Shown here: positions 40,709 to 42,165 of the stretch, piece by piece
How the letters are laid out: each line of letters opens with the position of its first letter
Numbering within the stretch: the first letter of the stretch is position 1
IMG/VR virus record: IMGVR_UViG_3300028837_004139
Span: 1-42,165 of that record
From: a virus
Strand: one strand, 5' to 3'
DNA length: 42,165 nt
Program-made: the position numbers and the translations under genes
Notes under the pieces: generated by a model
Databases searched by the model: none
The model's input: the letters and a program-made list of their open reading frames with translations, nothing else
Told to the model about the DNA's origin: nothing

Positions 40709-41325
40709 TATTTTGCTCCTATATACTTATGTAATTGGAAATTCAGTTGAATATCATAGATGCCTTTATCTATTAGTTTATCAAGTAAGGCCCTAGGATC
40801 TACCTTCCCCCAAACAGGAGAAATAGCTATTTTAGCCTGACAACCGCTTTGCTTGAACCATCGGTAGCGTTCTAGAGCAGTGGGAAGGTCTAAAGAACTT
40901 TCCATGATGATTTTGATATAATCTCCGTAGCGAAGATCAGCATAAACTTCTCTGTGGAAAGGTTGGTCGAGTTTGCAATCTACTACCCAGCAGACTTTCC
41001 AATCTTTAGGGGGGACTATATTTCCGTTAGTTTCTACTGTTATATGACGGATACCTGTATTATGAAGGTTCCATATTAAAGACTTCAAGTTGCTATATTG
41101 CTCTAAAGGCTCTCCTCCTGTTATAGTGACTTTAGGAGTCCAGACTTGCTTGATTATTTCTCTAACGTCCATCTCTCTTCCATCCAAGCGGCTTCTAGCT
41201 TGCGGTGTATCACAATAAAAGCATTTTAGGCTACACCCTTGAAAACGGATGAAAGTAGAGATAGTACCTTGACCAAAATGGTTTACTTCACCGTCGATTG
41301 AAGTAAAAATCTCATTTATTCGCAT
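40708..41325 (-). CDS. queE: 7-carboxy-7-deazaguanine synthase QueE
   Basis: A 205-residue radical-SAM enzyme that rearranges 6-carboxytetrahydropterin to 7-carboxy-7-deazaguanine, step three of preQ0 synthesis. It begins INEIFTSIDGEVNHFGQGTISTF, has the 4Fe-4S CxxxCxxC motif in GCSLKCFYCDT (C31, C35, C38) and TITGGEPLEQ for SAM binding. Length and motifs fit QueE. Its start lies inside the end of the coiled-coil gene. It is far from queC, queD and folE only because of where the window is cut. Across the ends it belongs to the same leftward block. Confidence 0.94.
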   Translation of the reverse strand: MRINEIFTSIDGEVNHFGQGTISTFIRFQGCSLKCFYCDTPQARSRLDGREMDVREIIKQVWTPKVTITGGEPLEQYSNLKSLIWNLHNTGIRHITVETNGNIVPPKDWKVCWVVDCKLDQPFHREVYADLRYGDYIKIIMESSLDLPTALERYRWFKQSGCQAKIAISPVWGKVDPRALLDKLIDKGIYDIQLNFQLHKYIGAK

Positions 41326-41521
41326 CTTGGACCCTCCTCAAGGCTTCCTGTAAAAGCTTCAGCCTTTCTTCTAGTTGTTCTATTCTTTCGATTAGTTTCC
41401 TGAAAATAGGCAAAGGCCAGGCGGTTTGGTTTATTAGATCTGGTATCTGGGTATTTAGCCTTTCAGCTAGGGACTCTATAGCATCTACTTCAGCTTTGTT
41501 TAGTAATTGAAGCTCTGGCAT
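41312..41521 (-). CDS. Coiled-coil protein (69 aa)
   Basis: A 69-residue helical protein. The C-terminal half (FRKLIERIEQLEERLKLLQEALRRVQDANK) is a clear coiled coil, and the N-terminal half is a short helix pair. AAAGGAGGCTAAAG precedes the ATG. It overlaps queE by 14 bases. It may be a small scaffold or regulatory partner; no family is recognised. Confidence 0.6.
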   Translation of the reverse strand: MPELQLLNKAEVDAIESLAERLNTQIPDLINQTAWPLPIFRKLIERIEQLEERLKLLQEALRRVQDANK

Positions 41522-41523
41522 CT

Positions 41524-42165
41524 TTAGCCTCCTTTTATATCATCAAATAGTACTGGGATTTTTTCCTGAAACTCTTGTAATATAGGCACCATTACTTCTA
41601 TCATCTGCGGATGAGCAGCTTTTGAGGTTCGCAGTTTCAGGATATGTCTCCACTCACGAATGTTGGCCGTCATTACAATTTCGGTTTTGAGAGAGTTTGG
41701 AAGCACGGAGCGGGCTTGTTATGGAGACCAGCCCTTTCGAACTAACCAAATATATCTATCTTCTGATTCAATACATGCGTTAAGCCATGCTTGCTCCATT
41801 ATAGGAAATCGAGCAACAGCAAGATATTCTCCTGGCTCAACATCTACCCAAGGCGGTATCACAAATGTCACCCCACCCTTATAATTACAATACCTTGTAC
41901 TCTCCTGACTATAAGCGACAAGCCGGTGTCGAACAATCTCGTGGGTTACTCCTCGATCGCAGATGATTTTGACAGTTATGTTAGAATGTTCAATGACTGA
42001 TTCATGGCCCCTTTTCAGAATACCTGCTACAAATTTCTTAGCTGAATCAGCAGTGATTTCATCCTCTGATTTATAGCACGTTCTTCCTGCTATTTCAATC
42101 ATATGGAGTGGATCGCTTCCGAAACTCATTCCCTGTATAAATAGAATTTCATGGCTTGGTTTTAT
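41524..42165 (-). pseudogene. thyX: Flavin-dependent thymidylate synthase ThyX, broken by in-frame TAA and cut at the window edge
   Basis: ThyX makes dTMP from dUMP with FAD, NADPH and methylene-tetrahydrofolate. The frame entering from the right edge reads PSHEILFIQGMSFGSDPLHMIEIAGRTCYKS (shown in parts) and then the signature RHRLVAYSQESTRY. It runs to GWSP and a TAA (41719-41721), after which the same frame continues QARSVLPNSLKTEI and NIREWRHILKLRTSKAAHP, the normal C-terminus, to 41524. Relatives have Gln at the stop (GWSPQQARSVLP, from memory), so one CAA to TAA change explains it. The first codons lie outside the window; the ATG at 42129 is internal. It is either inactivated, read through or a base error. 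Confidence 0.82.

Overview
The window looks like a nearly complete genome (about 42 kb, roughly 40% GC by eye) of a tailed bacteriophage with podovirus architecture. The structural block has a large terminase, portal, acidic scaffold-like protein, major capsid protein, head-tail adaptor, a P22 gp10-like tail protein and three large proteins placed and composed like ejection proteins; I see no tail tube, sheath or tape measure. No integrase, repressor, CRISPR array, recognisable tRNA or insertion sequence was found, so a lytic lifestyle is likely. The host is unknown. A membrane protein of the O-antigen ligase/polymerase type and consensus sigma70 promoters point weakly to a Gram-negative bacterium.

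Layout. Positions 1-15347 and 38907-42165 are one leftward (minus) early/metabolic block, probably continuous across the window ends. A visibly AT-rich control region (about 15350-16640) holds a large imperfect inverted repeat centred on a (TG)19 microsatellite, 15-bp iterons, hairpins and three predicted promoters (two leftward, one rightward). It is the best candidate for a replication origin and divergent control region. Positions 16678-38983 are the rightward late block: small terminase, tail-fibre cassette, lysis genes, large terminase, portal, capsid, tail and ejection proteins. It ends tail-to-tail on the O-antigen-ligase-like gene with a 77-base coding overlap.

The main biological story is DNA modification. 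The phage encodes FolE, QueD, QueE and QueC (GTP to preQ0), a QueF-type nitrile reductase (preQ0 to preQ1) and a small protein resembling tRNA-guanine transglycosylases, which I interpret as DpdA, the enzyme that swaps guanine in DNA for a 7-deazaguanine. This predicts genomic 7-aminomethyl-7-deazaguanine, an anti-restriction modification. Supporting replication and nucleotide genes are a uracil-DNA-glycosylase/family-A DNA polymerase fusion, a DUF3987-like ATPase, a Sak4-like ATPase, a DUF669-like candidate ssDNA-binding protein, a RecB/Cas4-type nuclease, a MazG-like pyrophosphatase, a deoxyribosyltransferase-like protein, a DUF3310 protein and ThyX.

Other oddities: thyX and three small genes are interrupted by single in-frame stop codons. 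A PurD-like protein without the ATP-grasp core lies between terminase and portal. A 310-base gap (9045-9354) is packed with inverted repeats that look like structured RNA. A near-perfect 22-base inverted repeat flanks a small gene that has a paralogue nearby.
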